Part shown: positions 28,353-38,868 of the stretch, piece by piece
Layout of the letters: every line of letters begins with the position of its first letter
How positions within the stretch are numbered: position 1 is the stretch's first letter
Source: Gammaproteobacteria bacterium
GTDB taxonomy: Bacteria; Pseudomonadota; Gammaproteobacteria; Pseudomonadales; Pseudomonadaceae
Direction: 5' to 3'
Assembly (NCBI GenBank): GCA_018826895.1
Contig: JAHJYA010000081.1
Location: 1-64,000 of the forward strand
Length of the DNA: 64,000 nt
The notes under the pieces: model-generated
Seen by the model: only the letters and a program-made list of their open reading frames with translations
The model's database searches: none
What the model was told of the DNA's origin: nothing
Made by a program: the position numbers and the translations under genes

Positions 28353-29319
28353 GGTAAGGCTCGACCGCCGCGAATTGTCCGTCAGTGTAGCCGGGCACGC
28401 GCTGCAGTGCCGCCAGCCGGCCTTGCAACCCGCCGGTATGCACGACAATCAGGCGACTGCCAGCGGGTATGGCAGCGCTCTCGATCTGCCCCTGCAGGGC
28501 CAGCAGTGCCTTGGCCGTGTATACCGGCTCCAGCGGCACGCCGCTGTGCTGCTCACACGCCAGGGTGAACGCCGCCAGCTCTGCATCGACCCGGGCAAAG
28601 CCGCCGCGCGCGGCCTCCAGCAAGAGATAGCCCTGCGCCGCCCGGCCGGCCTGTTGCAGCACCTCGGCCACCTGCCGGGCTACGCCATGACTGGCCGGCA
28701 CCGCCAGCGCCGCCGTAACGGGGTGCGCGCCGGCTTCGCCGAGCACCAGCCCGGCGAGCGTGGTGCCGGTCCCAGCCGCAAGCCACCAGCCGTCATAGTC
28801 CGCCCAGCCCAACGCCGGCAACTGGGCACGGGCCATGCTCACCAACACCTGACAACCCTGGGCACCGAGCAGCCCACCACCGCCCTCTGGCACCGTTACA
28901 AAATGTGGATAAAGGGCCTGCCAGGGCGCCCAGAAATCCGCCTGATGGCGCGCACGGTAGCCGCCATAGCCCAACCAGTGCAGGTGCATGCCCCAACGCT
29001 GCAGATCACGCACTGTCGGCGTGTCCTGGGGCTCCCCGCGTAACAGGCCGACCGTGGCAAAACCAAACCGCTGCCCAGCGGCGGCAAGCGCGTGCAGGTG
29101 GTTGGAATGGGCGCCGCCCAGGCTGATCACACCCTCGGCGCCCGCCTGGGCGGCCACAGCCAGATGCGGGGCGAGCTTGAACCATTTGTTGCCGCTGATC
29201 AGCGGATCGATAAGGTCCAGGCGCAGCACCGCAAGTGACACGCCCGCCGCCTCGGCCCAGGGCAGCGACAACGCCTGCAGTGGAGCCTGGGGCTGCCAGG
29301 CGGGGAGCTGCAGCGCCAC
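28345..29319 (-). CDS. PLP-dependent D-cysteine desulfhydrase / ACC deaminase family enzyme
   Basis: 324-residue fold-type II PLP enzyme. The cofactor Lys is in SGNKWFKL (Lys45). SLGGAHSNHLHALAAAG near residue 68 is the phosphate or substrate loop, and GTGTTLAGL is the PLP-phosphate loop. Such proteins act as D-cysteine desulfhydrases or ACC deaminases. Sequence alone does not separate the two, though D-cysteine desulfhydrase would fit the rhodanese neighbour. It starts one base after the coiled-coil gene ends. Confidence 0.87.
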   Translation of the reverse strand: MALQLPAWQPQAPLQALSLPWAEAAGVSLAVLRLDLIDPLISGNKWFKLAPHLAVAAQAGAEGVISLGGAHSNHLHALAAAGQRFGFATVGLLRGEPQDTPTVRDLQRWGMHLHWLGYGGYRARHQADFWAPWQALYPHFVTVPEGGGGLLGAQGCQVLVSMARAQLPALGWADYDGWWLAAGTGTTLAGLVLGEAGAHPVTAALAVPASHGVARQVAEVLQQAGRAAQGYLLLEAARGGFARVDAELAAFTLACEQHSGVPLEPVYTAKALLALQGQIESAAIPAGSRLIVVHTGGLQGRLAALQRVPGYTDGQFAAVEPYHE

Positions 29320-30687
29320 CTAACTGACGGGGCGCAAACGGCTGGTGGCCTTGTGTCGGGCGCAGCAATTGGAGTCGCCAGGGGTAAAGCGGCTCGGCGT
29401 ATCGACCCGATCGATAGGCATCGCGCAGCGCTCGCCGCTGGGCAGCAGCGCCTCACAGGCCGGCTGCTGGTAGTGCGTCAGCCACTGGCGGTATTGCGCC
29501 TCGCTGACAAAACACTTGGCCGCCGCATAGGCCATGGGATTGTCCTGATAGCGCGCGATGTCCTGCAAGGCGATGGTCAGGTGGCCGGCGCCGGGGTGAT
29601 AGACGACGAATACCACACCCAGACGCGCCAGGCGTTCGAGCACCTGATCACCGCTCTGGGCGGCCAGTTCGTCATGCGCCAGGCGATAACGCTCGATATC
29701 CTGACGCAGCTGGGTTTCCTGCTCGTTGCGGTAGGCCAACTCGACATCACGAATAGCCACCTGCTCCTTGAGGTCGACCACTGCGGCGGCGATTCTGGCT
29801 TGAGTTTCGGTCTCGAACTGAGCACGCAACAGGTCCTGCTGGGTGCGGTTGTGGCGCTCCAGCGTACGCAGTTGCTCGGTCATGTCTTCGCGGGTGGTCT
29901 GCAGGCTCACAGCCTGGGCTGCCAGCTGCGCCTTGAGTGCCGCATTGCGCGCTTCCTGCTGCTGCAGCAATTGTTGTAGATGCTGCAGCTTGGCCTGCAA
30001 TTGCTGGTGCTGCTGCTCACTGGCGAGCTTGAACTGGGCCAGCTCGTCTTCATGCTGCTGGCTCAGGCTACTGATGCGCAGGCGCTGTTGCTTGATCAGT
30101 TGCGCGGTCTTGGCCCGATGCGTCTGCTCCAGCTCGGCGGCCAGGCGCTCGGCAACCTCGCGCGAGGGGTCGGGTGCGTGCCAGTTGTCCTCCGAGGCCA
30201 TCTGCAAGCGCGCGGGCTCGACCGCCGCGCCACTGTCCTCCTCGACCAGCAGCCCCAGGCTGTTGCGCTTGACCGTGTCACGCAGCAGCGCCAGGTCGTT
30301 CTGCCCCGGAGCCAGGTTGGGGTCCCACAGGTGCATCTGGTGCCAGGACACCGGGCACTGGCTGCGACACGCCAGACGAATCGGCCCACCGCCCAGGTCC
30401 GGGCCGCGACCGGCGCGGTCGGCTAGGTGCTGCAGGGGAATATTCCAGCCGCTGTCCGGCGCGCCCTTTTCATCGAAATCCAGAAAGAAGAACACCGCGG
30501 CTTTGACCTGCAAGCGCGGGTTGATCACCGCATACACCACACGCATCTGCTGGTCGGCGAATTCCGGCATGTTGACCACGCCGTCGAGCAGGGCCTCGAA
30601 CTCGGCGAAGAACATCTGCTTGCAGACGCCGCGCTCGCTGAAGAACATCACGGCTTCAACCATCTGCGGTTTGTTCTGCATGCTCAT
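29320..30687 (-). CDS. Coiled-coil protein with C-terminal Cys cluster, function unknown
   Basis: 455-residue protein. The N-terminal 170 residues are globular (MVEAVMFFSERGVCKQMFFAEF). About residues 190-350 form a long coiled coil rich in Gln, Glu and Leu. The tail has a Cys/His group (CEALLPSGERCAMP, then CCARHK) that could bind a metal. I recall pseudomonad orthologues being labelled chromosome partitioning ParA, but no Walker P-loop is present, so I do not use that name. ATG 30687 (or 30681) has AGAGGG upstream; the longer open frame is not used. Confidence 0.8.
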   Translation of the reverse strand: MSMQNKPQMVEAVMFFSERGVCKQMFFAEFEALLDGVVNMPEFADQQMRVVYAVINPRLQVKAAVFFFLDFDEKGAPDSGWNIPLQHLADRAGRGPDLGGGPIRLACRSQCPVSWHQMHLWDPNLAPGQNDLALLRDTVKRNSLGLLVEEDSGAAVEPARLQMASEDNWHAPDPSREVAERLAAELEQTHRAKTAQLIKQQRLRISSLSQQHEDELAQFKLASEQQHQQLQAKLQHLQQLLQQQEARNAALKAQLAAQAVSLQTTREDMTEQLRTLERHNRTQQDLLRAQFETETQARIAAAVVDLKEQVAIRDVELAYRNEQETQLRQDIERYRLAHDELAAQSGDQVLERLARLGVVFVVYHPGAGHLTIALQDIARYQDNPMAYAAAKCFVSEAQYRQWLTHYQQPACEALLPSGERCAMPIDRVDTPSRFTPGDSNCCARHKATSRLRPVS

Positions 30688-30888
30688 CAGTCGCCCTCTG
30701 GACCTGTACGGGTGCCCGCCAACGTGCGGAACGCTAACGCGGCCAAGGGCGCGCGTGCGGTGCACAGCGCACCACAGCCGGGCGCAAGTGCCCGGACCAG
30801 GCAAGTCTAGGGTAAAACGCGGGCGCAGCAATGTGATTCGGTTGGCAGACGCTACCGGCACTCCTGCCTGGTAGCAGGGCCTGTCACA

Positions 30889-31317
30889 TCAAGCGCGGTA
30901 CGCGGCCAGCAAGGGCGCCAGCCGCTGGCCCATTTCCGCGCCCAGTGCCTGCAAGCCACTGAGCGGGCGAACCATCACCTCGAACTCAACAATCAGGCCG
31001 GCCTCGTCGAAGCGGATCAGGTCGATGCCCTTGAGCTCGCGCTCGCCAACCCGCGCGCTGAACTCCAGAACCACATTAAGGCCGTCGGCACTGACCAGCT
31101 CGCGGTGGTAGGCGAAATCCTCGAACACCTTGACCACGGTGCCGAGGATCAGCGCCAACACCGGCGCGCCAACATAGGGCTTGAAGGCCATCGGTGAACG
31201 GAAGACCGCCTCGGGATGCAACAGCGGCGGTAACCCACTGAGATCGTGGGCGGCGATCAGTCGATGCCAGTGCGCCAGGGTTTGCGCGGCGCAGGGCTGC
31301 AGGGAAGAAATGGACAT
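30889..31317 (-). CDS. NTF2/SnoaL-like small protein
   Basis: 142-residue protein with the cone-shaped NTF2-like pattern: an N-terminal helix ending in HPEAVFRSP and a beta-rich second half ending FDEAGLIVEFEVMVRP. This fold occurs in isomerases and dehydratases and as a plain binding domain. No catalytic assignment is possible. It starts at ATG 31317 with GAGGT upstream (a TTG six bases earlier is also open). It is 66 bases downstream of fadH. Confidence 0.82.
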   Translation of the reverse strand: MSISSLQPCAAQTLAHWHRLIAAHDLSGLPPLLHPEAVFRSPMAFKPYVGAPVLALILGTVVKVFEDFAYHRELVSADGLNVVLEFSARVGERELKGIDLIRFDEAGLIVEFEVMVRPLSGLQALGAEMGQRLAPLLAAYRA

Positions 31318-31351
31318 GGCCAACTACCTCGGGATCAGTGAGTGCAGCACA

Positions 31352-31380
31352 ACCGCCGGCCCGCCAAGCGGGCCGGCGGT
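31352..31380. terminator. Strong GC hairpin after fadH
   Basis: ACCGCCGGCCCGC-CAA-GCGGGCCGGCGGT, a perfect 13-base stem four bases beyond the fadH stop. No T run follows on either strand. It may be a 3'-end stabiliser or a weak terminator between fadH and the NTF2-like gene. Confidence 0.6.
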
Positions 31381-31383
31381 GCA

Positions 31384-33591
<2,208 letters not shown>

Positions 33592-33604
33592 CTACCCTGT
33601 GCCC

Positions 33605-34543
33605 ATGAAACGTACCGTCTCGCTTATCGCCCTGCTTGTACTCGCCATCGCTGGCCTGGTCAGCTTTCTGATCTGGGCCGAGCGTCGGCCGCCCAGCCAC
33701 TACCTGTCGGACCTGCGTACCCAGGTCATCAGCAGCCCGCGCCCACCGCAGATTCAGGGCAACCTGCTGCTGGTGCGCCCGCAGTTGTACCCCTCCGACT
33801 TCCAGAGCACCGCCCAGCTACGCCGCAAGCTGGCCGCCGCACTCGATCAGGCGCAGCAGGCCGGCTTGCTGACCCCAGACACGCTGGTGGCGCTGCCGGA
33901 GCATATTGGCACCTGGCTGCTGGCCCGTGGCGAGAAGGCCGAGTTCTACCAGGCCCGCACCCGCCAGCAGGTACGCGACTGGCTGCTGCTGGGCAACCCC
34001 CTGCTGGCTACCCGCGCCCTGCTGCTCAACCTCGACGCCGAGCGCCTCGACGAAGCACTGCTGCGCATGAAGGCCGAGCAGATGGCCCGCGACTACCAGC
34101 AACTGTTCGCCGGCCTGGCCCGCGAGTACCGGGTTACTTTGCTGGCAGGTTCGATGCTGTTGCCGGCGCCATATCTGCAAGCGGGCGAGCTGCACAGCGG
34201 CGATGGGCCGCTGCGCAACCTCAGCCTGGTTTTCGACGCCCAGGGACAGGTGCAGGGGGAGCTGTACAGCGAACCCTGGCCCTGGCGCGATGAAGGCAGC
34301 GTGCAGCAGGTGCATGTAGGTCAGCAGCGGGTCGAGGTCGAACGCGACTGGCATGCCGGCCACCCGCAAAGTCGCCTGCGTCTGCCTGCGGGTACTTACA
34401 GCCCGCCGCTGTTTTTGCGCGGTCAGCTCGACTGGCCGATTGGCGGCGCGACCCGGCATATCCACCTGATCCCCGATAACGCCGAACAGGCCAGCGACGC
34501 TCCGGGCTCGCACCTGCTGAATATCTGGATACCCGCGGCGTGA
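33605..34543 (+). CDS. Nitrilase-like protein, membrane-anchored, no cysteine
   Basis: 312-residue protein with an N-terminal membrane anchor (about 5-22) and a nitrilase-superfamily-like domain. LVALPEHIGTWL supplies the catalytic-type Glu region, AREYRVTLLAGSMLLP and NLSLVFDAQGQVQGELY are typical strands. There is no Cys anywhere in the protein, so the catalytic Cys of nitrilases is missing. Overlap with the AraC regulator (GTGA) shows coupling. ATG 33605 is preferred over GTG 33599. Confidence 0.72.
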   Translation: MKRTVSLIALLVLAIAGLVSFLIWAERRPPSHYLSDLRTQVISSPRPPQIQGNLLLVRPQLYPSDFQSTAQLRRKLAAALDQAQQAGLLTPDTLVALPEHIGTWLLARGEKAEFYQARTRQQVRDWLLLGNPLLATRALLLNLDAERLDEALLRMKAEQMARDYQQLFAGLAREYRVTLLAGSMLLPAPYLQAGELHSGDGPLRNLSLVFDAQGQVQGELYSEPWPWRDEGSVQQVHVGQQRVEVERDWHAGHPQSRLRLPAGTYSPPLFLRGQLDWPIGGATRHIHLIPDNAEQASDAPGSHLLNIWIPAA

Positions 34544-35577
34544 ACAGCCCCCGCGTGCGCCTGGGCGACCTCTCGGTGGGCTTCGTGCACAGCCTGGCCG
34601 ACGCGGTGGCGCAATCCGGGCACGACCCCGCACCGCTGCTGGCGCAATATGGCCTGGATACCGCGCGCCTGGGTGAGCCCCGCGCGCGTCTATCGATCCC
34701 GCGCTATATGCGCCTGGGTCATGCCGCCATTCAGTTGTGCGACGCCCCGGCCCTGGGCCTGCGCATGGGGCGCCTGAGCCGCCTGGGGCAGATCGGCCTG
34801 GTTGGCGTCACCGTGGCCCAGGCCCCGACGGTACGCGAAGCAGCCCGCGCCCTGACCCGTTTCGAGCCGTTGTACGCGACCAATTACCGAGGACAGTCGA
34901 GCCTGCATGAAGATGCGCGAGGCGCCTGGCTGCGTTTTTATTCGATCAGCCCTTACAACGCCTACAACCGCTTCGTTATCGACTCGGTTCTGGCCGGCTG
35001 GCAGCAACAGCTGGCACTGGTGGCACAACAGCCGCTGACCGTGGAGAGCGTGCAGATCGAGTACGCTGCACCGCCCTACGCCGCCGAACATGCTGCGCAC
35101 TTCGCCTGCGCCGTGGAGTTCGACTGCGCGCACAACCAACTGCGCCTGGATCAGGCCAGCCTGGCCCTGCGTAACCCGGAGCACTGCCCGAGCACTTGGC
35201 GGCATCTGCTGGATATCTGCGAACGCGAACTGGAGCAGGCAACCCGCACCCGCAGTCTGCGCGAACGCGTTACCCAGCTACTCGGCCCGCTGCTGCACGG
35301 CCGCGAACCGGACCTGGCCGAAGTCGCCGCACGCCTGCAACTACCCAGCTGGACCCTGCGCCGTAAACTGGCGGAAGAAGGCACGCAGTTTCGCACCCTG
35401 CTCAACGAGACCCGCCGCGACCTGGCCATGGCCTATATCCGCGACACCGAACTGGCGTTCGGCGAGATCGCCTACCTGCTCGGCTTCGCCTCGGCCGAAG
35501 CCTTTCAGCGCGCCTTCAAACGCTGGAACCAGCAGACCCCGGGCGAGTTCCGCCGCAATCAGCGCCTGCGCGCCTGA
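34540..35577 (+). CDS. AraC family transcriptional regulator (Arabinose_bd type)
   Basis: 345-residue regulator. An N-terminal ligand domain of the Arabinose_bd type (residues 10-200, LGLRMGRLSRLGQIGLVGVT) is followed by an AraC HTH at about 245-340 (VAARLQLPSWTLRRKLAEEG, then FGEIAYLLGFASAEAFQRAF). The GTG start overlaps the stop of the preceding gene. fadH lies on the other side of the pair and is a possible target, since regulators of this type often respond to lipids. Confidence 0.9.
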   Translation: MNSPRVRLGDLSVGFVHSLADAVAQSGHDPAPLLAQYGLDTARLGEPRARLSIPRYMRLGHAAIQLCDAPALGLRMGRLSRLGQIGLVGVTVAQAPTVREAARALTRFEPLYATNYRGQSSLHEDARGAWLRFYSISPYNAYNRFVIDSVLAGWQQQLALVAQQPLTVESVQIEYAAPPYAAEHAAHFACAVEFDCAHNQLRLDQASLALRNPEHCPSTWRHLLDICERELEQATRTRSLRERVTQLLGPLLHGREPDLAEVAARLQLPSWTLRRKLAEEGTQFRTLLNETRRDLAMAYIRDTELAFGEIAYLLGFASAEAFQRAFKRWNQQTPGEFRRNQRLRA

Positions 35578-35588
35578 GGTACTGCGGC

Positions 35589-35675
35589 TTATAGCTCCAT
35601 CGCATCGTCTTGCGGCTCGCTCGGCTCTTCGGCCAGCGCGCGCTGCTCAAGCAGCTCTTCCTGATACTCATCCAT
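35589..35675 (-). CDS. Small acidic protein, 28 residues
   Basis: ATG 35675 with GGAG eight bases upstream opens a 28-codon frame ending in TAA at 35591-35589. The peptide begins MDEYQEELLEQRALAEEPSE and ends DDAMEL, and about a third of its residues are Asp or Glu. I think similar tiny acidic proteins occur beside this locus in other pseudomonads, but cannot verify it. It has no membrane segment or known motif. Confidence 0.6.
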   Translation of the reverse strand: MDEYQEELLEQRALAEEPSEPQDDAMEL

Positions 35676-35784
35676 GGCGTAGTCTCCAGCACACTCAGCA
35701 AACCACTGCGGTTTACCTTTGTGCAGCAGTCTGCGGGCCACAAATGAAACTGGGATGACACGACGATGAAAAACGAACAGGCAA

Positions 35785-35817
35785 TAAAAAACCCTCAGAT
35801 CTTGCGATCTGAGGGTT
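35785..35817 (-). terminator. Terminator of the tRNA operon
   Basis: ACCCTCAGATC-TTGC-GATCTGAGGGT stem. On the minus strand it is followed by a run of six T. It stands just past the first tRNA-Asp. Confidence 0.9.
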
Positions 35818-35824
35818 TCGTATA

Positions 35825-35901
35825 TGGCGCAGCGGACGGGACTCGAACCCGCGACCCCCGGCGTGACAGGCCGGTATTCTAACCGACTGAACTACCGCTG
35901 C
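35825..35901 (-). tRNA. tRNA-Asp (GTC), intact copy
   Basis: 77 bases with CCA encoded. The acceptor stem GCAGCGG/CCGCTGC is fully paired with discriminator G. The anticodon is GTC in CCTGTCACG, and the TTCGAGTC T-loop is standard. It is the last gene of a Val-Asp-Asp operon. Confidence 0.95.
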
Positions 35902-35997
35902 GTGTCGGTGTGGACTTGCGTCCGTACAACTCTTGCTTCATCTGGCCTACGTTACTGCCTGTAGACCTCACCACCGGTAAACCGAAGGTGGAAAATA

Positions 35998-36074
35998 TGG
36001 CGCAGCGGACGGGACTCGAACCCGCGACCCCCGGCGTGACAGGCCGGTATTCTAACCAACTGAACTACCAGTCC
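35998..36074 (-). tRNA. tRNA-Asp (GTC), chimeric copy with mispaired acceptor stem
   Basis: 77 bases, identical to the other tRNA-Asp from the 3' end through the anticodon arm, with one D-loop change. The 5' acceptor strand reads GGACTGG while the 3' strand reads CCGCTGC, giving mismatches at pairs 2-71 (G-G) and 4-69 (C-C) and one wobble. The 5' half would fit CCAGTCC. It may be a poorly processed gene, a product of gene conversion from the neighbour, or an assembly error. Confidence 0.8.
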
Positions 36075-36111
36075 GCTGATACCAATCTTAAAGACCGCTC
36101 TTTAAGAATGA

Positions 36112-36187
36112 TGGTGGGTGATGACGGGATCGAACCGCCGACCCTCTGCTTGTAAGGCAGATGCTCTCCCGGCTGAGCTAATCACCC
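36112..36187 (-). tRNA. tRNA-Val (TAC)
   Basis: 76 bases with CCA encoded. The acceptor GGGTGAT/ATCACCC is paired, the anticodon is TAC (CCTTACAAG) and the T-loop is TTCGATC. It is the first gene of the tRNA operon. Confidence 0.95.
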
Positions 36188-36206
36188 GTTGCTTTGCGAG
36201 GCGCGC

Positions 36207-36235
36207 AATTTAAGGGGCGGGCGGACCTAAGTCAA
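36207..36235 (-). promoter_or_regulatory. Promoter of the tRNA operon
   Basis: On the minus strand TTGACT (36235-36230) and TAAATT (36212-36207) are separated by exactly 17 bases. A GC-rich discriminator GCGCGCC follows, as is usual for stringently controlled stable-RNA promoters. Confidence 0.75.
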
Positions 36236-36278
36236 TACTCTGCTTGAGTTTTTTCTAAAATAATCCGCCAGCCAGGGT

Positions 36279-36785
36279 TCACGGCAATGCCTGCAGCGTC
36301 AAACGCGCACCGACCAGCCCGGCCTCACGCCGCTCCAGCGCGGCCTCGGCCACTTGCACACCCTGGCGTTCCAGAGCCTGCAGCCAGGCCAGCAGAGGCT
36401 CAGCCGGTGCTGCCTGCAGGCTCAGTTGCACACTGCCCTCACCCAGGCTCTCCAGGCGTTCGATCTGCAGACCAGCTTCGGCGGCGCTGCTGGTGACCCA
36501 CCCCTGCAAACGGGCCGGATCGACGCGCTGCATACTCCCGCTACCCGGCTGCACCTGCGGCGCGTGGGCTTGCAGGTAGGCATGCAGCGCACGCTGCTCG
36601 GTGAAAGCCTCGCGCGCCGCCTGCACCTGGCGCTGTGCCGGCTGCCAAAGCGCCAGGTAGCCCAGCACCAGCAGCAGAAAACCCGCCAGCAACAGCAACG
36701 CATGCTGCTCACGCTGTGCCAGGGTTTGCCAGCGCTGCGCCAGAGGCGACTGCTGCCAGTGGCCGTGCCAATCGATTTTGCCCAT
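36279..36785 (-). CDS. xcpZ: Type II secretion protein M (GspM/XcpZ)
   Basis: 168-residue inner-membrane platform protein and last gene of the xcpR-Z operon. A short cytosolic N-terminus is followed by one membrane helix at about 26-45 (ALLLLAGFLLLVLGYLALW) and a periplasmic ferredoxin-like domain. An ATG at 36794 overlaps the xcpY stop, but ATG 36785 has GGAGG nine bases upstream and is preferred. It binds GspL. Confidence 0.9.
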   Translation of the reverse strand: MGKIDWHGHWQQSPLAQRWQTLAQREQHALLLLAGFLLLVLGYLALWQPAQRQVQAAREAFTEQRALHAYLQAHAPQVQPGSGSMQRVDPARLQGWVTSSAAEAGLQIERLESLGEGSVQLSLQAAPAEPLLAWLQALERQGVQVAEAALERREAGLVGARLTLQALP

Positions 36786-36790
36786 GCGCC

Positions 36791-37915
36791 TCATCCTCCG
36801 ATCACCAGGCGCGCGCTGACGCCGTTCGCTTCGCGGCTGGCCGCACCCAGTTGCACGGCCATGCCGGCACCCTGCAGGCGCTCACTCAGTTGTTCGAGCT
36901 CGGCAAAGCCTGGAGCGGTGACCTGCAGCGACAGGTCACCCGGTGTTGCCCGGTAGTCCAGTTGCTCGACCTGCACCTGGGCACCGATCAGCGCACCAAT
37001 CGTTCCCAATTGACTGAGTAGCCCACCCTGCACCGCACCGGCGTCACTCAGGTGCTGGTCGAACTGCGCGCGCAGGTTGACCAGTTTGTGGTCTTGCGGA
37101 AACAGCTCGCGGTACAGCGCGGCACTGGCGTCGGCATAGGCATCGGCCTCGCGCTGCAAATGCCAGCCTTGCGCCAGATTGAAGCCCCACTGCAGCACCA
37201 GCCATAGCCCCAGCAAGGCCAGCAGCGGGCGCAGCGGCTGCCAGCGCGCATCCTGCGTCGCCGGCGCGAAATCGCCTTGGGCAAGGTTGGTCGCACGGGT
37301 CTGCTCGGCTAACCACAGATGAGCATCGTCTAGCTCCAGCACCTGGTCAGCAGCAAGCGGCTGAACGCCCGCACCCGCAAGCGCACAACAATGCGGGCGC
37401 GGGCAACGCTCTGCCAGACTATCCCAGGCCTCCGGGTCGAGCGCCAAGCGCATTTGCGCGCTGCCGCCCAGCAACCAGCGACCGTCCAGCCAGAGCACGT
37501 GCGTGCCTTCGCCCGGCAGACAATCGGCGTCCATGACGATGCGCCCCGGCGGCGCCGGGCAGGCGGCCAGCCAGTCGCTCAACCAGGTACGCCGCAGCGC
37601 ATAAACCCGATGAAGACCCTCAGCCAGCGGCTCGCCCAGCGCCAGGTGCATCTGCTCGATGTCATCGGCCAGCCACTCCTCAACCGCAAAAGGCAGTGCT
37701 TGACGCAACCAACGCGCCTTGCGAGTGGGCAGGCGCACCACGCAGGCCGTTACCGCCTCAACCGGCAGCACCAGAGTCCAGCCGCTCGACAGCTCGGTAC
37801 AGGCCTCGGCGAACGGCAAGGTCAAGACCTGGCCGTCACGCACCTGGCGCACCGACAGTTGCAGATCCACCCCGGCACAGGCCGCAGGCGGCAGAAATAA
37901 CCAGCAAGGGGTCAT
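36791..37915 (-). CDS. xcpY: Type II secretion protein L (GspL/XcpY)
   Basis: 374-residue bitopic protein linking the GspE ATPase to the platform. A cytosolic actin-like region (1-230, ending before the membrane) precedes a single helix near 235-252 (LRPLLALLGLWLVLQWGFNL) and a periplasmic ferredoxin-like domain. It overlaps gspK by four bases. Position and layout identify it more clearly than sequence, since GspL diverges quickly. Confidence 0.9.
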   Translation of the reverse strand: MTPCWLFLPPAACAGVDLQLSVRQVRDGQVLTLPFAEACTELSSGWTLVLPVEAVTACVVRLPTRKARWLRQALPFAVEEWLADDIEQMHLALGEPLAEGLHRVYALRRTWLSDWLAACPAPPGRIVMDADCLPGEGTHVLWLDGRWLLGGSAQMRLALDPEAWDSLAERCPRPHCCALAGAGVQPLAADQVLELDDAHLWLAEQTRATNLAQGDFAPATQDARWQPLRPLLALLGLWLVLQWGFNLAQGWHLQREADAYADASAALYRELFPQDHKLVNLRAQFDQHLSDAGAVQGGLLSQLGTIGALIGAQVQVEQLDYRATPGDLSLQVTAPGFAELEQLSERLQGAGMAVQLGAASREANGVSARLVIGG

Positions 37916-38868
37916 GGCAATGCTTCCTTATCGGGCGCAGGCAAACCACTGCGACCTAAATCTCGGGCGAGAACATACACCTCTCCCTCGGTGGTGCGCT
38001 GCAACTGACTGTGCAGCACTTGGCGACGTTCACCGATGCGCACCTCGGTGGTCACCTCAAAATGCATACTGCCCACCGCCAGACCACTGGCGCTGATGCC
38101 GGCGGCCGGCAAGCGGCCGAGGAACGCCTGCACATCGTTAAAGCCCTGAGCACCGCGGGCCTCGACCAACGCGGTGGCGTCGGCCAGAGCAAGACCTTCG
38201 GCAAGACTGGCGATGACGGGAGCACTGGCCGTGTTGACGTTCAGCGGCGCCTCGACCGGCAAGGCGCTGACAAAGGCGTGCAAGCGCTGGTAATCGGGCG
38301 CGCTCATGCCCAGCAGGCGTAACTCCGAAACGTCCGTCAGCAGGCGATTGGCCGCTCTGTAAGCGGGTTGCGCCAACAGGTACTGGTCGTCTTCGGCGCC
38401 CGCACCGCCCAGGGGATCGCTGTCTTCATCGAGCCAATCGGTCAGGCGTTCGGCATAGACCGTGTCGATCTGCAGAATGGCCAGCAGGCGGCGAAACTGG
38501 CCTCGCGCAGCCTCCCCCGCCGTACCCGCATCGGCCAGTCGGTTGAGGTTGAAACGCCCGCTGGCGTCGGCGATCTCTACGTGCAGCGTGCCTTTGTCCA
38601 GGGTAAAGGGCGCGCGCAGCTGCGCCCAAGGCTCGCCCAAGTAGTCACGCGGCGCGCGCGGGTCACCCTGCTGCAGGTCGCGGCGCAAAATGGCCTTGGC
38701 GAGAATCTCCCCGCCCAGGGCGTAATGCCACGCCTGGCGCACTTGCAACTGATTGGCGGTGCTGCGAATCGCCAACTGCTGACGGGCGATGATCCCGGCG
38801 CAGACCACAGTGACCACGGCCACCACCACCAGCACAGTGATCAGGGCCATACCGCGCTGCGGCTTCAT
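37912..38868 (-). CDS. xcpX: Type II secretion minor pseudopilin K (GspK/XcpX)
   Basis: 318-residue minor pseudopilin. It has an unusual short prepilin leader (MKPQRGMALITVLVVVAVVT) with processing after Gly6. GspK lacks the Glu5 of other pseudopilins, as here. A large alpha domain (LNRLADAG, LTDWLDEDSDPLGGAGAEDD) follows. It forms the pseudopilus tip with I and J. ATGA overlaps join it to its neighbours. Confidence 0.92.
   Translation of the reverse strand: MKPQRGMALITVLVVVAVVTVVCAGIIARQQLAIRSTANQLQVRQAWHYALGGEILAKAILRRDLQQGDPRAPRDYLGEPWAQLRAPFTLDKGTLHVEIADASGRFNLNRLADAGTAGEAARGQFRRLLAILQIDTVYAERLTDWLDEDSDPLGGAGAEDDQYLLAQPAYRAANRLLTDVSELRLLGMSAPDYQRLHAFVSALPVEAPLNVNTASAPVIASLAEGLALADATALVEARGAQGFNDVQAFLGRLPAAGISASGLAVGSMHFEVTTEVRIGERRQVLHSQLQRTTEGEVYVLARDLGRSGLPAPDKEALP

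Noticed and set aside
29320..30687. Chromosome partitioning protein ParA
   Set aside because: No Walker P-loop or ParA signature is present. The long coiled coil is the only obvious structural feature.
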